Shown: piece after piece, positions 26,107 to 34,953 of the stretch | Position numbering within the stretch: the stretch's first letter is position 1 | Layout: every line of letters begins with the position of its first letter | Source of the DNA: Sphingomonadales bacterium UBA2369 | GTDB taxonomy: Bacteria; Pseudomonadota; Alphaproteobacteria; Sphingomonadales; Sphingomonadaceae | Reading direction: 5' to 3' | Length of the DNA: 64,000 nucleotides | Assembly (NCBI GenBank): GCA_002344055.1 | Contig: DDTH01000011.1 | Coordinates: 1-64,000 of the forward strand | Position numbers and translations under genes: made by a program | The notes under the pieces: generated by a model | Database searches by the model: none | Seen by the model: only the letters and a program-made list of their open reading frames with translations | What the model was told of the DNA's origin: nothing

Positions 26107-26901
26107 TCAGCCCAGCGGGGTGACCGTCGGAGCATCGGTCGAAACCGTACCGAAGGCATTGTTGCCGAACGAATCCGCGACCCCGCCGGCGAGCAGTTCG
26201 AGCGCCTTGGGCGAGCCATAAAATGCATTGCCCGTGATCGTGGCGCTGTTGCCCGTACCGCTGACGCGAATGCTGGCGGCGCTGTTGTTCGCGAACATCG
26301 AATTTATTACCTTGGCGCTGCCCCGACCGCCGGCCGAGATCACCTGGATACCGGTCGTGTTGCCGACAAAGCTGGTGTTGTAGACGGTGACACGCACCCT
26401 CACCGCGCCGGAATCGACCGAGATCCCGCCAGATGCCGCAGAGTTGAAGCCGCGAATCTGGCTGTCGATGATGATTACGTCGCGTGCGCTCAGCACCCGT
26501 ACGCCGCTCAGCGAAGTACCGTTGCTCAGACCGTCGATATCGAGACCTTGCAGCACGACGCGGGCATCCGCGGGCGCGTTGATGATGATGGCGTTCGTGC
26601 CGCTGGCCAGCACGCCGGCCTGCATCGGATCGCATTTGATCGTGATCGACTTGGTGATCGTCACCGGGCCGTAGCTTCCTGGATCGATGCAGTTGATCTG
26701 ACCGCCCGCCGCAGTCTTGGAGATAGCGCCGGCAAAGGTCTTGCACGGCGCGGTGCGGCTGCAAGGATTCACGTCGTCCCCAACCCCGGATACCCAGGTG
26801 CGCGTAGCCTGCGCCTGCGCGGGCGCAGCCGTCAGCCCCAAAGTGAACATGACGCCGAACCCGGCGAACAGCGACAACATCGCTTTTCTGACAATCTTCA
26901 T
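26107..26901 (-). CDS. secreted right-handed beta-helix protein, paralogue A
   Basis: 264 residues. A Sec signal peptide (MKIVRKAMLSLFAGFGVMFT through AQAQA, cleaved near residue 32) is followed by TRTWVSGVGDDVNPCSRTAP and CKTF, then beta-helix coils with repeated phrases (GVRVLSARDVIIIDSQIRGF, TGIQVISAGGRGSAKV, NAFYGSPKALELL). Four cysteines near the N-terminus may form disulfides. Many sphingomonad and rhizobial genomes carry such proteins of unknown role. It is 50 bases downstream of an equally long paralogue. Confidence 0.8.
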   Translation of the reverse strand: MKIVRKAMLSLFAGFGVMFTLGLTAAPAQAQATRTWVSGVGDDVNPCSRTAPCKTFAGAISKTAAGGQINCIDPGSYGPVTITKSITIKCDPMQAGVLASGTNAIIINAPADARVVLQGLDIDGLSNGTSLSGVRVLSARDVIIIDSQIRGFNSAASGGISVDSGAVRVRVTVYNTSFVGNTTGIQVISAGGRGSAKVINSMFANNSAASIRVSGTGNSATITGNAFYGSPKALELLAGGVADSFGNNAFGTVSTDAPTVTPLG

Positions 26902-26951
26902 TTCTGAAATCCCCTTCCCTGGCCTGTGGCCGTGGAAATTATCGAGTGCGA

Positions 26952-27746
26952 TCAGCCGAGCGGCGTCAGCGTGGCCGGATCTGAAGCGACGGTGCCGAAG
27001 GCGTTGTTGCCAGACGTGGTTGCGGTGCCCCCGGAAAGCAGTTCGAGCGCCTTGGGCGAGCCGAAGAAGGCATTGCCATCGATCGCCGCGCTGTTGCCCG
27101 CACCGCTCACGCGGATGCTCGCCGTCGTGTTGTTGGCGAAAAACGAGCCGGTCACCTTGGCGCTGCCCTGGCCACCGGCCGAAATGACCTGGATGCCCAG
27201 CGTGTTGCCGACGATCCGGCTGTTCGAAACCGTTACGCGCGCTTTCACCGCGCCGCTGTCGACCGTGACGCCGGCCGTACCGAAGCCGCGAATATCGCAA
27301 TCCTCGATCACCACGTCGCGCGCACTGACCACACGAACGCCGCTGATCCCTGGCGTGGTCGGAGCCGTGTTCAGCCCCTCGAAGTCGAGACCACGGAGCA
27401 CCACCCGGTCGTTCACGCCGGCATTGACAATCACCCCGTTCTGGCCGGCGACCAGAATACCGGCCTCGACGCCGGTGCAAGTGATCGTGATCGATTTGGT
27501 GATGGTCACGGCGCCGAAGCCGCCGCCGTCGAGGCAATTGATCTCGCCGCCGGCGGCGGTCTTCGAAATCGCGCCGGCAAACGTGCGACACGGCGCGGTT
27601 CGGCTGCACGGATTGGCATCGTCGCCGACTCCGGACACCCAGGTCCGAGTCGCCTGGGCCTGGGCGGGCGCTGCGGTGACTCCCATCGCAAACACGAATC
27701 CCAGCGCACCCATTGTCGAGAGCGCTGTCCTTCTCACGATTCTCAT
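26952..27746 (-). CDS. secreted right-handed beta-helix protein, paralogue B
   Basis: 264 residues, the same length as the next gene and clearly homologous over the whole length (TRTWVSGVGDDANPCSRTAP, NAFFGSPKALELLSGG, ending ATLTPLG). Signal peptide MRIVRRTALSTMGALGFVFA through AQAQA. Tandem duplication is the simplest explanation. Both ends are intact. It is divergent from the type IV secretion operon with about 280 bases between them. Confidence 0.8.
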   Translation of the reverse strand: MRIVRRTALSTMGALGFVFAMGVTAAPAQAQATRTWVSGVGDDANPCSRTAPCRTFAGAISKTAAGGEINCLDGGGFGAVTITKSITITCTGVEAGILVAGQNGVIVNAGVNDRVVLRGLDFEGLNTAPTTPGISGVRVVSARDVVIEDCDIRGFGTAGVTVDSGAVKARVTVSNSRIVGNTLGIQVISAGGQGSAKVTGSFFANNTTASIRVSGAGNSAAIDGNAFFGSPKALELLSGGTATTSGNNAFGTVASDPATLTPLG

Positions 27747-28029
27747 TGCTACCCCTCCTTGGAACACGATGCCGTCAGGAGGGAGCGCCGACAGCCGGGA
27801 CCTTCGTCCCAGCTCAAAACCGCCCCCCACGAGCCAGCCGGACCGGCACGCAACTACAATGGCCGGGCATGGTCAACAAAAAAGGTTAACGCCTGGAAAG
27901 AAGTGCGCGAAGCGGCACTGTACCGGGATGGAGCGCTCTTCGCGCGGGCGCGGCACACGCACTTGGCAAGGCGCGGGCGAAAGCGCACTATTCCTTGACG
28001 AATCGCGCGGGCGCGCATGGGGAAGCAAG
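27747..28029. other. 283-base divergent intergenic region before the T4SS operon
   Basis: No gene is supported. It must hold the promoters of the beta-helix pair (minus) and of the virB operon (plus). A GTCAACAAAAAAGGTTAAC near 27872-27890 has partial dyad symmetry and is the only visible candidate for a regulator site. Confidence 0.35.
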
Positions 28030-28356
28030 TTGATTAAACGAGTGAAACAGGCCGCGAATTGGGCGGCTGGATTAACCATGGCCTTCTGGCCCGCCATCGC
28101 GATGGCGCAGGACTCGCTGGCGGATCCGCAGGGTTCCGGCGTGATCGTCTCCGCCGTGCGCTGGCTGCAGGGCACGTTGCTCGGCACGATCGCCACCGTC
28201 GTGGCGGTGATCGCGGTCGCCGCGGTCGGCCTGATGATGCTGACCGGGCGGATCAACTGGCGCTACGGCGCGACGGTGATCCTGGGCGTCTTCATCCTGT
28301 TCGGCGCCGCCTCGATCGTCGCGGGGATTCAGGCCACCGCCACGTTGGGGCGCTGA
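28030..28356 (+). CDS. virB2: VirB2-type major pilin
   Basis: About 108 residues. No ATG gives a full signal peptide, so a TTG at 28030 (after GGGGAAG) or a GTG at 28042 is chosen; ATG 28078 would leave only MAFWPAIAMAQ. The protein has a long signal sequence ending AMAQD and two hydrophobic segments (TLLGTIATVVAVIAVAAVGL and YGATVILGVFILFGAASIVA) separated by a short positively charged turn (TGRINWR). This is the TrbC/VirB2 pilin plan. It is the first gene of the operon. Confidence 0.82.
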   Translation: MIKRVKQAANWAAGLTMAFWPAIAMAQDSLADPQGSGVIVSAVRWLQGTLLGTIATVVAVIAVAAVGLMMLTGRINWRYGATVILGVFILFGAASIVAGIQATATLGR

Positions 28357-28376
28357 CGCATGAGCGGGCAAGAGTC

Positions 28377-28661
28377 ATGAACGGGCTCGAGCGCGACACC
28401 TGTTTCGTGGCGCTGACGCGGCCCCAGATGTTCGCCGGCGTGACCTACAGCTTCTTCGTCCTGAACGCGATCATCGCGGTCGAACTGTTCCTGATCTTCC
28501 GCTCCTTCTGGGCGATTGCCGCCGCGCTCGTCATCCACCTGATCGGCATGCTCGCGTGCCTGCGCGAACCGCGCTTCCTGGACCTGTGGCTGACCCGCGC
28601 CAGCAAGACGCCGCGGGTGAAGAATTATTCGATCTGGCGATGCAACTCCTATCGCCCCTGA
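28377..28661 (+). CDS. virB3: VirB3-type inner-membrane protein
   Basis: 94 residues. The start MNGLERDTCFVALTRPQMFA matches the VirB3 family pattern (positively charged, then TRP), followed by two close membrane helices (about 20-60) and the conserved REPRFLDLWLTR region. It overlaps the virB4 start. VirB3 works with the VirB4 ATPase in pilus assembly. Confidence 0.85.
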   Translation: MNGLERDTCFVALTRPQMFAGVTYSFFVLNAIIAVELFLIFRSFWAIAAALVIHLIGMLACLREPRFLDLWLTRASKTPRVKNYSIWRCNSYRP

Positions 28662-31018
28662 CCCGCGACGAGCGCGCCATGGCCAAAGAGAAGCCGGCCG
28701 GCTTCCATTTGCCTTATGCGCGCCATGTCGATGACCACACGATCGAGACGCGCGACGGCCTGCTGATGCAGTTCATCCAGTTGCGCGGGCTGTTGTTCGA
28801 GACAGCCGACACGGATGAGATCAATTATCGCAAGCGGCTGCGCGACGCGATGCTGCAGTCGATCGGCTCGTCCCGCTTTGCGCTCTACCATCATATCGTC
28901 CGGCGCGAGGTCGAGGTCGGGCTGAGCGGCGACATGCCCGACGCTTTCTCGCAGCAGCTCGATGAAGCGTGGGCGGCGCGGCTCGCCAACCGGCGGCTCT
29001 ATGTCAACGATCTGTTCCTGACGCTGATCCGCCGTCCGCTGCAGGGGCGTGCGGGGGGCCTCGACCGCATCCGCGAGATGCTGGGCCGCTCGGGCGGTGC
29101 GAACGAAGCCGCGGCGGGAGCCGCGCACGAGGCGCGCCAGCTGAATGTCGCCCGCGACGCCCTGCTCGCCGCCTTGGGCAGTTACGAGCCGCGCCTGCTC
29201 GGCGTCTATCAGACCCGCCAAGGACCCTGTTCGGAACCGCTCGAATTCCTCTCCTCGCTCTACAATGGCGAGATGCGGCCGGTGCTGCTGCCGATGCAGG
29301 ATGCCGGCGCCTACATCCCCTATCGCCGGGTCAGCTTCGGCCAGGAGACGGTCGAGCTGGGCCAGGCGGGTCCCAGCCCGCGCAGCTTTACCGGCATCGT
29401 CTCGATCAAGGATTATCCCGGCCAGACCGCGCCCGGCATGCTCGACGAATTGCTGCGCCTGCCGTTCGAACTGACCATCTCGCAAAGCTTCGGCTTCGTC
29501 GAGCGGCGTGCGGCGCTGTCGAAGATGAACCTCGCGCTGCGCCGGATGCGTTCCGCCGAGGATGAGGCGGTGAGCCTGCGCAACGACCTCACCACCGCCA
29601 AGGATGAAGTCGCGGCGGGCCGCGCCGGCTTCGGCGAACATCACATGACCATCGCCATCCGCGCCGACACGCCGGAAGGGGTCGATGAAGGCGTCGCCGA
29701 GGCGCAGGCCGCTTTGGCCGATCTAGGCATCGTCGCAGTGCGCGAGGAGATCGGGCTGGAACCTGCCTTCTGGGCGCAATTTCCCGGCAATTTCAAATAT
29801 ATCGCCCGGCGCGGCTTGGTCTCGACCAGCAATTTCGCCGGGCTGGCCTCGGGGCATAATTTCCCGCTCGGCCAGGCTCAGGGCAATCATTGGGGCGAAG
29901 CGGTCACGCTTCTGGAGACCACCGCCGCCGGCCCTTATTATTTCAACTTCCACCAGGGCGACCTCGGCAATTTCACCGTCATCGGCCCATCCGGTTCGGG
30001 CAAGACGGTGGTGCTGAACTTCCTGCTCGCCCAGGCGCGCAAGTTCTCGCCGCGGATCATCTTCTTCGACAAGGATCGCGGCGCGGAGCTTTTCATTCGC
30101 GCGATCGGCGGCCGCTACGATCTGCTGCGTCCGGGGGTCGCCTCGGGTCTCAATCCGCTCCAGCTGCCCGACACACCGGTCAACCGCCAGTTCCTGATCG
30201 ACTGGCTGGCTTTGCTCGCGGGCGGTGCGGATATCGACGAGCTGGCGCGCATCCGCGACGCGGTCGATGCCAATTTCGGTCAGCCGGCCGAGCATCGCCG
30301 CCTGCGCCATCTCGCCGAACTGTTCCGCGGCGGTCAGCGCCCGCACGGCGCGGACCTGTGGTCTCGGCTCCAGCCCTGGTGGGGCGAAGGCGAGCGCGCC
30401 TGGCTGTTCGACAATCCGGCGGATCTCACCGACCTGACCGCCGACGCGGTCGGTTTCGACATGACCTCGATCCTGGACGACGCGACTTTGCGCACGCCGG
30501 CGATGATGTATCTGTTCCACCGCGTCGAGGAGCGGCTGGACGGCAGCGCAGCGATCATCGTCGTCGATGAAGGCTGGAAGGCGCTGGACGACGAGGTGTT
30601 CGTCCGCCGGATCAAGGATTGGGAAAAGACGATCCGCAAACGGAACGGCATTGTCGGCTTCGCCACCCAGAGCGCGCAGGACGCGCTGGAAAGCCGCATC
30701 GCCAGCGCCATTATCGAGCAGGCGGCGACGCAGATCTTCATGGCCAATCCAAAGGCCAAGGCCGAGGATTATATCGACGGCTTCGGCCTGACCGCGCACG
30801 AATATGAGCTGGTCCGCGCTTTGCCCGACAATGCCCATTGCTTCCTGATCAAGCATGGCGCGGACAGTGTCGTGGCGCGGCTGAACCTTACCGGGGAGAA
30901 GGATCTGCTCACCATCCTGTCCGGCCGCGAGCGTACCGTTCGCCTGCTCGACCAGATCCGCGCGGAGGAAGGCGACGATCCGGCCGCGTGGCTGCCGCGA
31001 CTGCTGGAGCGCGCCTGA
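28640..31018 (+). CDS. virB4: VirB4-type ATPase
   Basis: 792 residues from ATG 28640, which overlaps virB3 by 22 bases; ATG 28679 is also possible, and a GTG at 28556 seems too far upstream. N-terminal family segment PYARHVDDHTIETRDGLLMQ. Walker A GPSGSGKTVVLNFLLAQ lies near residue 450 and Walker B AAIIVVDEGWKALDDEVF in the C-terminal half. It energises pilus biogenesis and substrate transfer at the inner membrane. Its stop overlaps the virB6 start (TGATG). Confidence 0.93.
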   Translation: MQLLSPLTRDERAMAKEKPAGFHLPYARHVDDHTIETRDGLLMQFIQLRGLLFETADTDEINYRKRLRDAMLQSIGSSRFALYHHIVRREVEVGLSGDMPDAFSQQLDEAWAARLANRRLYVNDLFLTLIRRPLQGRAGGLDRIREMLGRSGGANEAAAGAAHEARQLNVARDALLAALGSYEPRLLGVYQTRQGPCSEPLEFLSSLYNGEMRPVLLPMQDAGAYIPYRRVSFGQETVELGQAGPSPRSFTGIVSIKDYPGQTAPGMLDELLRLPFELTISQSFGFVERRAALSKMNLALRRMRSAEDEAVSLRNDLTTAKDEVAAGRAGFGEHHMTIAIRADTPEGVDEGVAEAQAALADLGIVAVREEIGLEPAFWAQFPGNFKYIARRGLVSTSNFAGLASGHNFPLGQAQGNHWGEAVTLLETTAAGPYYFNFHQGDLGNFTVIGPSGSGKTVVLNFLLAQARKFSPRIIFFDKDRGAELFIRAIGGRYDLLRPGVASGLNPLQLPDTPVNRQFLIDWLALLAGGADIDELARIRDAVDANFGQPAEHRRLRHLAELFRGGQRPHGADLWSRLQPWWGEGERAWLFDNPADLTDLTADAVGFDMTSILDDATLRTPAMMYLFHRVEERLDGSAAIIVVDEGWKALDDEVFVRRIKDWEKTIRKRNGIVGFATQSAQDALESRIASAIIEQAATQIFMANPKAKAEDYIDGFGLTAHEYELVRALPDNAHCFLIKHGADSVVARLNLTGEKDLLTILSGRERTVRLLDQIRAEEGDDPAAWLPRLLERA

Positions 31019-32307
31019 TGGCCTGTAACGCGCCTCCGCTCGAGGCCGGCTTCGTCGGCGGCCTGCTCAACTATGCCGATTGCCAGGCGCAGGCGATCGG
31101 CGCGGGCGGCTATCAGGCGCTGGCGGCACCGGGATCGAGCCTGTCGCTGACGCTGACCGGGCTGCTCACGCTGTTTGTCGCCCTGTTCGGCTACCGCATG
31201 CTGTTCGGCCAGGTGCCGAACATGCGTGACGGTGTGATGGCGCTCGTGAAGATCGGCATCGTGCTGGCGCTTGCCACCGGCTGGGCGGCCTATCGCACCC
31301 TCGTCTATGACGTCGCGTTCAAGGCGCCGGCCGAGATCGCCGCCGATATCGGCCGCCCCGCCGCTTTGCCGGGCGCAGGTGGTGGTCTCGCCGCACGGCT
31401 CGACAATGCGGACCGGCTGCTGGTCGTGCTCAGCGAATGGGGCACCGGCGCGCGGCCGACGACCGAAGGCGCCACCCCGCCCCCACCCTATCTCACCCCC
31501 GGCCCGGCCACCGGCGTGCCGCCACCCGGGGCGCAAAGCGCCGCAGATGCGGCGAGCTTCGACAGCCTCGCCTTCGGCGGCGCGCGCATCCTGTTCCTGA
31601 CCGGCGCGGCGGGCGCGCTGGCAATCGTCCGCCTGATCGCCGGGCTTTTGCTCGCCGTCGCGCCCTTCTTCGTCGCCTTCCTGCTCTTCGACGCCACGCG
31701 CGGGCTGTTTGCGGGCTGGCTGCGCGTGCTGGGCGGAGCGGCGCTTGGTGCGCTCGGCGCCTCGATCCTGCTCGGGGTGCAACTCGCCTTCATCGAGCCT
31801 CGCATCGTGAATCTGATCGCGGTCCGTGCCGCCGGTTATTCCGTCCCCGGCGCGGCGGTCGAATTGTTCGCGATCATGCTGATCTTCGCGCTCGCGCTCG
31901 TCGCGATGCTGGTCGCCCTCGCCCGCGTGGTCTACGGTTTCCGTTTCCCGTCGATCCAGCAGCTATTGCCGAGCCAATGGAGCGAGCGGGCCGGGGGAGA
32001 CAGGCCAATCAACACGAACCTGCAGCGCGACACCGCCACCGCTCCCGCGGCCGAACGGTCGCGCGCAGCCGCCGTGGCCGATGCCGTCGCCGCCAGCCAG
32101 CGCCGCGAAGCCCCGCTTCCCGCCGCCGCAATAGCCGCCACCGCCGGAGCGGGCGGGGGATCGAGCCGGACGACTGTCATCAACCCATCAGCCGCGCGTG
32201 ACGCCGGCCCCGGTGCACGGCCCGCGCCGCAGCCGCTCGGCCAGTCCGGGCGCCGCACCCGCAACCGCACCTCGTCGGTCTCGAACCGCAGGGACAGCGC
32301 CTCATGA
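31018..32307 (+). CDS. virB6: VirB6-type polytopic membrane protein
   Basis: 429 residues with several membrane segments: about 40-66, 78-95, and a cluster at about 190-310 (AGALAIVRLIAGLLLAVAPF, GAALGALGASILLGVQLAFI, LFAIMLIFALALVAMLVALA). The Ala/Arg-rich C-terminal tail of about 100 residues is cytoplasmic by prediction. Position after virB4 and before virB8 supports the call. It forms part of the inner-membrane channel. Confidence 0.85.
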   Translation: MACNAPPLEAGFVGGLLNYADCQAQAIGAGGYQALAAPGSSLSLTLTGLLTLFVALFGYRMLFGQVPNMRDGVMALVKIGIVLALATGWAAYRTLVYDVAFKAPAEIAADIGRPAALPGAGGGLAARLDNADRLLVVLSEWGTGARPTTEGATPPPPYLTPGPATGVPPPGAQSAADAASFDSLAFGGARILFLTGAAGALAIVRLIAGLLLAVAPFFVAFLLFDATRGLFAGWLRVLGGAALGALGASILLGVQLAFIEPRIVNLIAVRAAGYSVPGAAVELFAIMLIFALALVAMLVALARVVYGFRFPSIQQLLPSQWSERAGGDRPINTNLQRDTATAPAAERSRAAAVADAVAASQRREAPLPAAAIAATAGAGGGSSRTTVINPSAARDAGPGARPAPQPLGQSGRRTRNRTSSVSNRRDSAS

Positions 32308-33143
32308 ACAAGCAGAGCCGCGAAGCGCTCGACGCTTATTATGCCGAGGCGGACAGCTGGGCGACCGACCGGCGGGACCGCGACCGCTCGTCGCGCAAGC
32401 TGGCCTGGATCGTCGCCCTGGCCGCCGTCTTCATCGCGGTGGCCGAGGCGATCGCATTGATCATCCTGATGCCGCTGAAGACGGTCGAGCCGCACGTCCT
32501 CATGGTCGATCGCACCACCGGCTTTGTCCAGGAAGTCTCGCCTCTGGACCCGCAGCGGCTGACGGGCGACGCGGCGCTGACCCAGAGCTTCCTGGTCCAA
32601 TATGTGACCGCGCGCGAAAGCTTCGACATTGCCGGACTGCAGGCCAACTACCGCAAGGTCGGACTGTGGTCCGCCGAAGCCGCCCGCTCCGGTTACATTG
32701 CCGGCATGCAGCCGTCGAACCCGGACGCGCCGCTGAACCTCTATCCACGCACCAGCGTCGTCGAAACGCGGGTGAAGAGCGTGTCCCCGATGGACGATGG
32801 CGGCGCTATGGTGCGGTTCGAGACGCAGCGCCGCGACGCCGGCGGGCAGACCGAACCGGCCCGCGCCTGGGTCGCGATCGTCCGCTATCGTTATTCCAGC
32901 GAGGCGATGAGTGCCGAGGACCGCTTCGTAAACCCGCTCGGTTTTCAGGTCGTTCATTATCGCCGCGACCCGGAAATGCTGCCCGCCGATCCCGACCCGC
33001 CGCGGGTCGCGCCGGGCACGCCACCGCCACCCCAGGCCGGGGTTCCCGCGCAGGCCCAGCCTGCGCCTCCCGCCGACGCCCAGCCTCGCGCGCCCGCGCC
33101 GGTCCGCCGCGTGCCGCAGCCCGATCCGGACCCGGTGTTGTGA
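32304..33143 (+). CDS. virB8: VirB8-type assembly protein
   Basis: 279 residues. A short cytoplasmic N-terminus with the family start EALDAYYAEADSWATDRRDR leads to one membrane helix (about 34-58) and a periplasmic NTF2-like domain (FLVQYVTARESFDIAGLQAN, YRYSSEAMSAEDRFVNPLGF). The C-terminal 60 residues are Pro/Ala-rich, longer than in most VirB8. ATGA overlap with virB6. Confidence 0.9.
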   Translation: MNKQSREALDAYYAEADSWATDRRDRDRSSRKLAWIVALAAVFIAVAEAIALIILMPLKTVEPHVLMVDRTTGFVQEVSPLDPQRLTGDAALTQSFLVQYVTARESFDIAGLQANYRKVGLWSAEAARSGYIAGMQPSNPDAPLNLYPRTSVVETRVKSVSPMDDGGAMVRFETQRRDAGGQTEPARAWVAIVRYRYSSEAMSAEDRFVNPLGFQVVHYRRDPEMLPADPDPPRVAPGTPPPPQAGVPAQAQPAPPADAQPRAPAPVRRVPQPDPDPVL

Positions 33144-33832
33144 AGCGCGCCCTGGCCGGCCTCGCCTTGCTCCTCGCCGCGAGCCCGCTCGCCGCGCAGG
33201 TCCGGCCGGAACCCGGCCCCGGCGATCCGCGCATCCAGACCGTGCTCTACGATCCCGATCAGGTCGTGCAGTTGCAGGCTGCGCCCGGCTATCAGGTCGG
33301 CGTCGAATTCGCCTCCGACGAGCAGATTGAAAGCGTCGCGGTCGGCGACAGCGCCGCCTGGCAGGTGACGCCGAACCGGCGCGGCGATCATCTGTTCGTC
33401 AAGCCGCTCTCGCACGGCGCGACGACCAACATGACGGTGGTGACCAGCGCCCGCGTCTATCTGTTCGAACTCGCGCCCCTGTTCGACCGCGCGCAAATGG
33501 CCTTCACCGTGCGCTTCCGCTATCCGGGCGCGGCGACGCAGGAAGCAGCTGGCACAGGCCCCGAGCGGGAATATCTCTATCGGGTCGGCGGCGACCGGGC
33601 GCTCCGCCCCAGCCGGATCAGCGATGACGGCACCCACACCTATATCGAATGGCCCGAGGATCGCGCCTTGCCGGCCGTCTATGCGGTGAACGAGCAGGGC
33701 CAGGAGACTCTCATCAACGGCGGCATGCGCGACGGCATCTGGGTGATTGACGGCATCGCCAACCGCCTCGTCTTCCGCATCGACCGCGCCGTCGCCACCG
33801 CCAGCCGCATCCAGCCACGGACTCAGCCCTGA
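33140..33832 (+). CDS. virB9: VirB9-type outer-membrane-complex protein
   Basis: 230 residues from a GTG that overlaps the virB8 stop. Signal peptide VKRALAGLALLLAASPLAAQ. The N-terminal domain starts DPRIQTVLYDPDQVVQLQ and the C-terminal beta sandwich contains RPSRISDDGTHTYIEWPEDR and GGMRDGIWVIDGIANRLVFR, typical of VirB9/TrbG. No VirB7-like lipoprotein gene is encoded beside it. Confidence 0.9.
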   Translation: MKRALAGLALLLAASPLAAQVRPEPGPGDPRIQTVLYDPDQVVQLQAAPGYQVGVEFASDEQIESVAVGDSAAWQVTPNRRGDHLFVKPLSHGATTNMTVVTSARVYLFELAPLFDRAQMAFTVRFRYPGAATQEAAGTGPEREYLYRVGGDRALRPSRISDDGTHTYIEWPEDRALPAVYAVNEQGQETLINGGMRDGIWVIDGIANRLVFRIDRAVATASRIQPRTQP

Positions 33833-34953
33833 TGGCCGCGACCGGCGAAGATCCCCGCCTGCTGGCGCGGCTGGAACCGGACACTGGCGATGTCCGCCCA
33901 ATCGTGGCGAAGCCAGGCAGCGGCCCGCCAATGTGGGTGCTGATCGCCGGCCTCGCCGCGCTTGCCGTCCTGCTGTTCGTCATTCTCGATTCCCGGCGAC
34001 GGGCGCTGAATGCCCCCACGGTCGATCCGCGCATCGCCAACGGCCCGGTCCTGTCGGCGGCGCCCCCGCCGCTGGTCGTCCCGCCCGCCGAGCCGCCGCC
34101 CGCGCCGGTGCAGGCGATGATCGTCCCGCCCGCGGCGGTCGCACCGGAACCCGTGCGGCCGGCCCCTCCGGCGCAACCGCAGATCATCTACGTCCCGCAG
34201 CCAACCCCCGCGCCGGTCTTCGTCAATCCGCCGGAAGCGCCGGTCACGCCGCCTTCGACTGCGCCCGCTCTGGTGATTGACGTCGGCGCTGCCGCGAGCC
34301 CGGCCACCGCGAGCGGCGCGCCTGCCGCCGCAGCCGCCACCGCCGTGCCGGGCGCGTCGATCGCCGGCGCCTCACCTTATGGCGGCCGGGCGCGGGCGGG
34401 CATGCTCGCCAACCGCGCCACGACCATCCCGCAGGGCATGCTGATCCCGGCCGTGCTGGAGACGGCACTCGACACCAGCCGCCCCGGCATCGCCCGCGCC
34501 GTCGTCTCGCGCGATGTGCGCGGCTTTGACGGCACGCTGGTGCTGGTCCCGCGCGGCAGCCGCCTGGTCGGCGACTATCGCGCCGACGTGAATGCCGGGC
34601 AGCGCCGGGCGATGATCAACTGGACACGGCTTGTGCGCCCCGACGGCGTCACCATCGCGCTCGATTCCCCGGCCGGCGATCCGCTCGGCCGCGGCGGCGT
34701 GGGTGCGCAATCGCACAGCAATTTCTTCTCCCGCTTCTTCGGTTCGATGCTGCAGACCGCACTCGACGTCGGGGTCGCGCTGGCGGGCGGACGCAACCAG
34801 CAGACTGTGATCGTCGCGAACGGCGCAGATGCGGGGGTGCAGGCGATTCAGCCCGAACAGGTGACGCGGCGCCTCACCGTCCGCGCCGGCACCAGCATTT
34901 CGGTGCTCGTCGCCCGCGACCTGGATTTCACCGGCGTCGGAAGCGGGCGGTGA
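33832..34953 (+). CDS. virB10: VirB10-type scaffold protein
   Basis: 373 residues: a cytoplasmic start, one membrane helix (about 33-52, WVLIAGLAALAVLLFVILD), a long Pro/Ala-rich periplasmic stretch (about 65-165) and the conserved C-terminal beta barrel (IPQGMLIPAVLETALDTSRP, DGTLVLVPRGSRLVGDYRAD, HSNFFSRFFGSMLQTALDVG). It spans the envelope and links ATPases to the outer pore. TGATG-type overlap with virB9. Confidence 0.93.
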   Translation: MAATGEDPRLLARLEPDTGDVRPIVAKPGSGPPMWVLIAGLAALAVLLFVILDSRRRALNAPTVDPRIANGPVLSAAPPPLVVPPAEPPPAPVQAMIVPPAAVAPEPVRPAPPAQPQIIYVPQPTPAPVFVNPPEAPVTPPSTAPALVIDVGAAASPATASGAPAAAAATAVPGASIAGASPYGGRARAGMLANRATTIPQGMLIPAVLETALDTSRPGIARAVVSRDVRGFDGTLVLVPRGSRLVGDYRADVNAGQRRAMINWTRLVRPDGVTIALDSPAGDPLGRGGVGAQSHSNFFSRFFGSMLQTALDVGVALAGGRNQQTVIVANGADAGVQAIQPEQVTRRLTVRAGTSISVLVARDLDFTGVGSGR

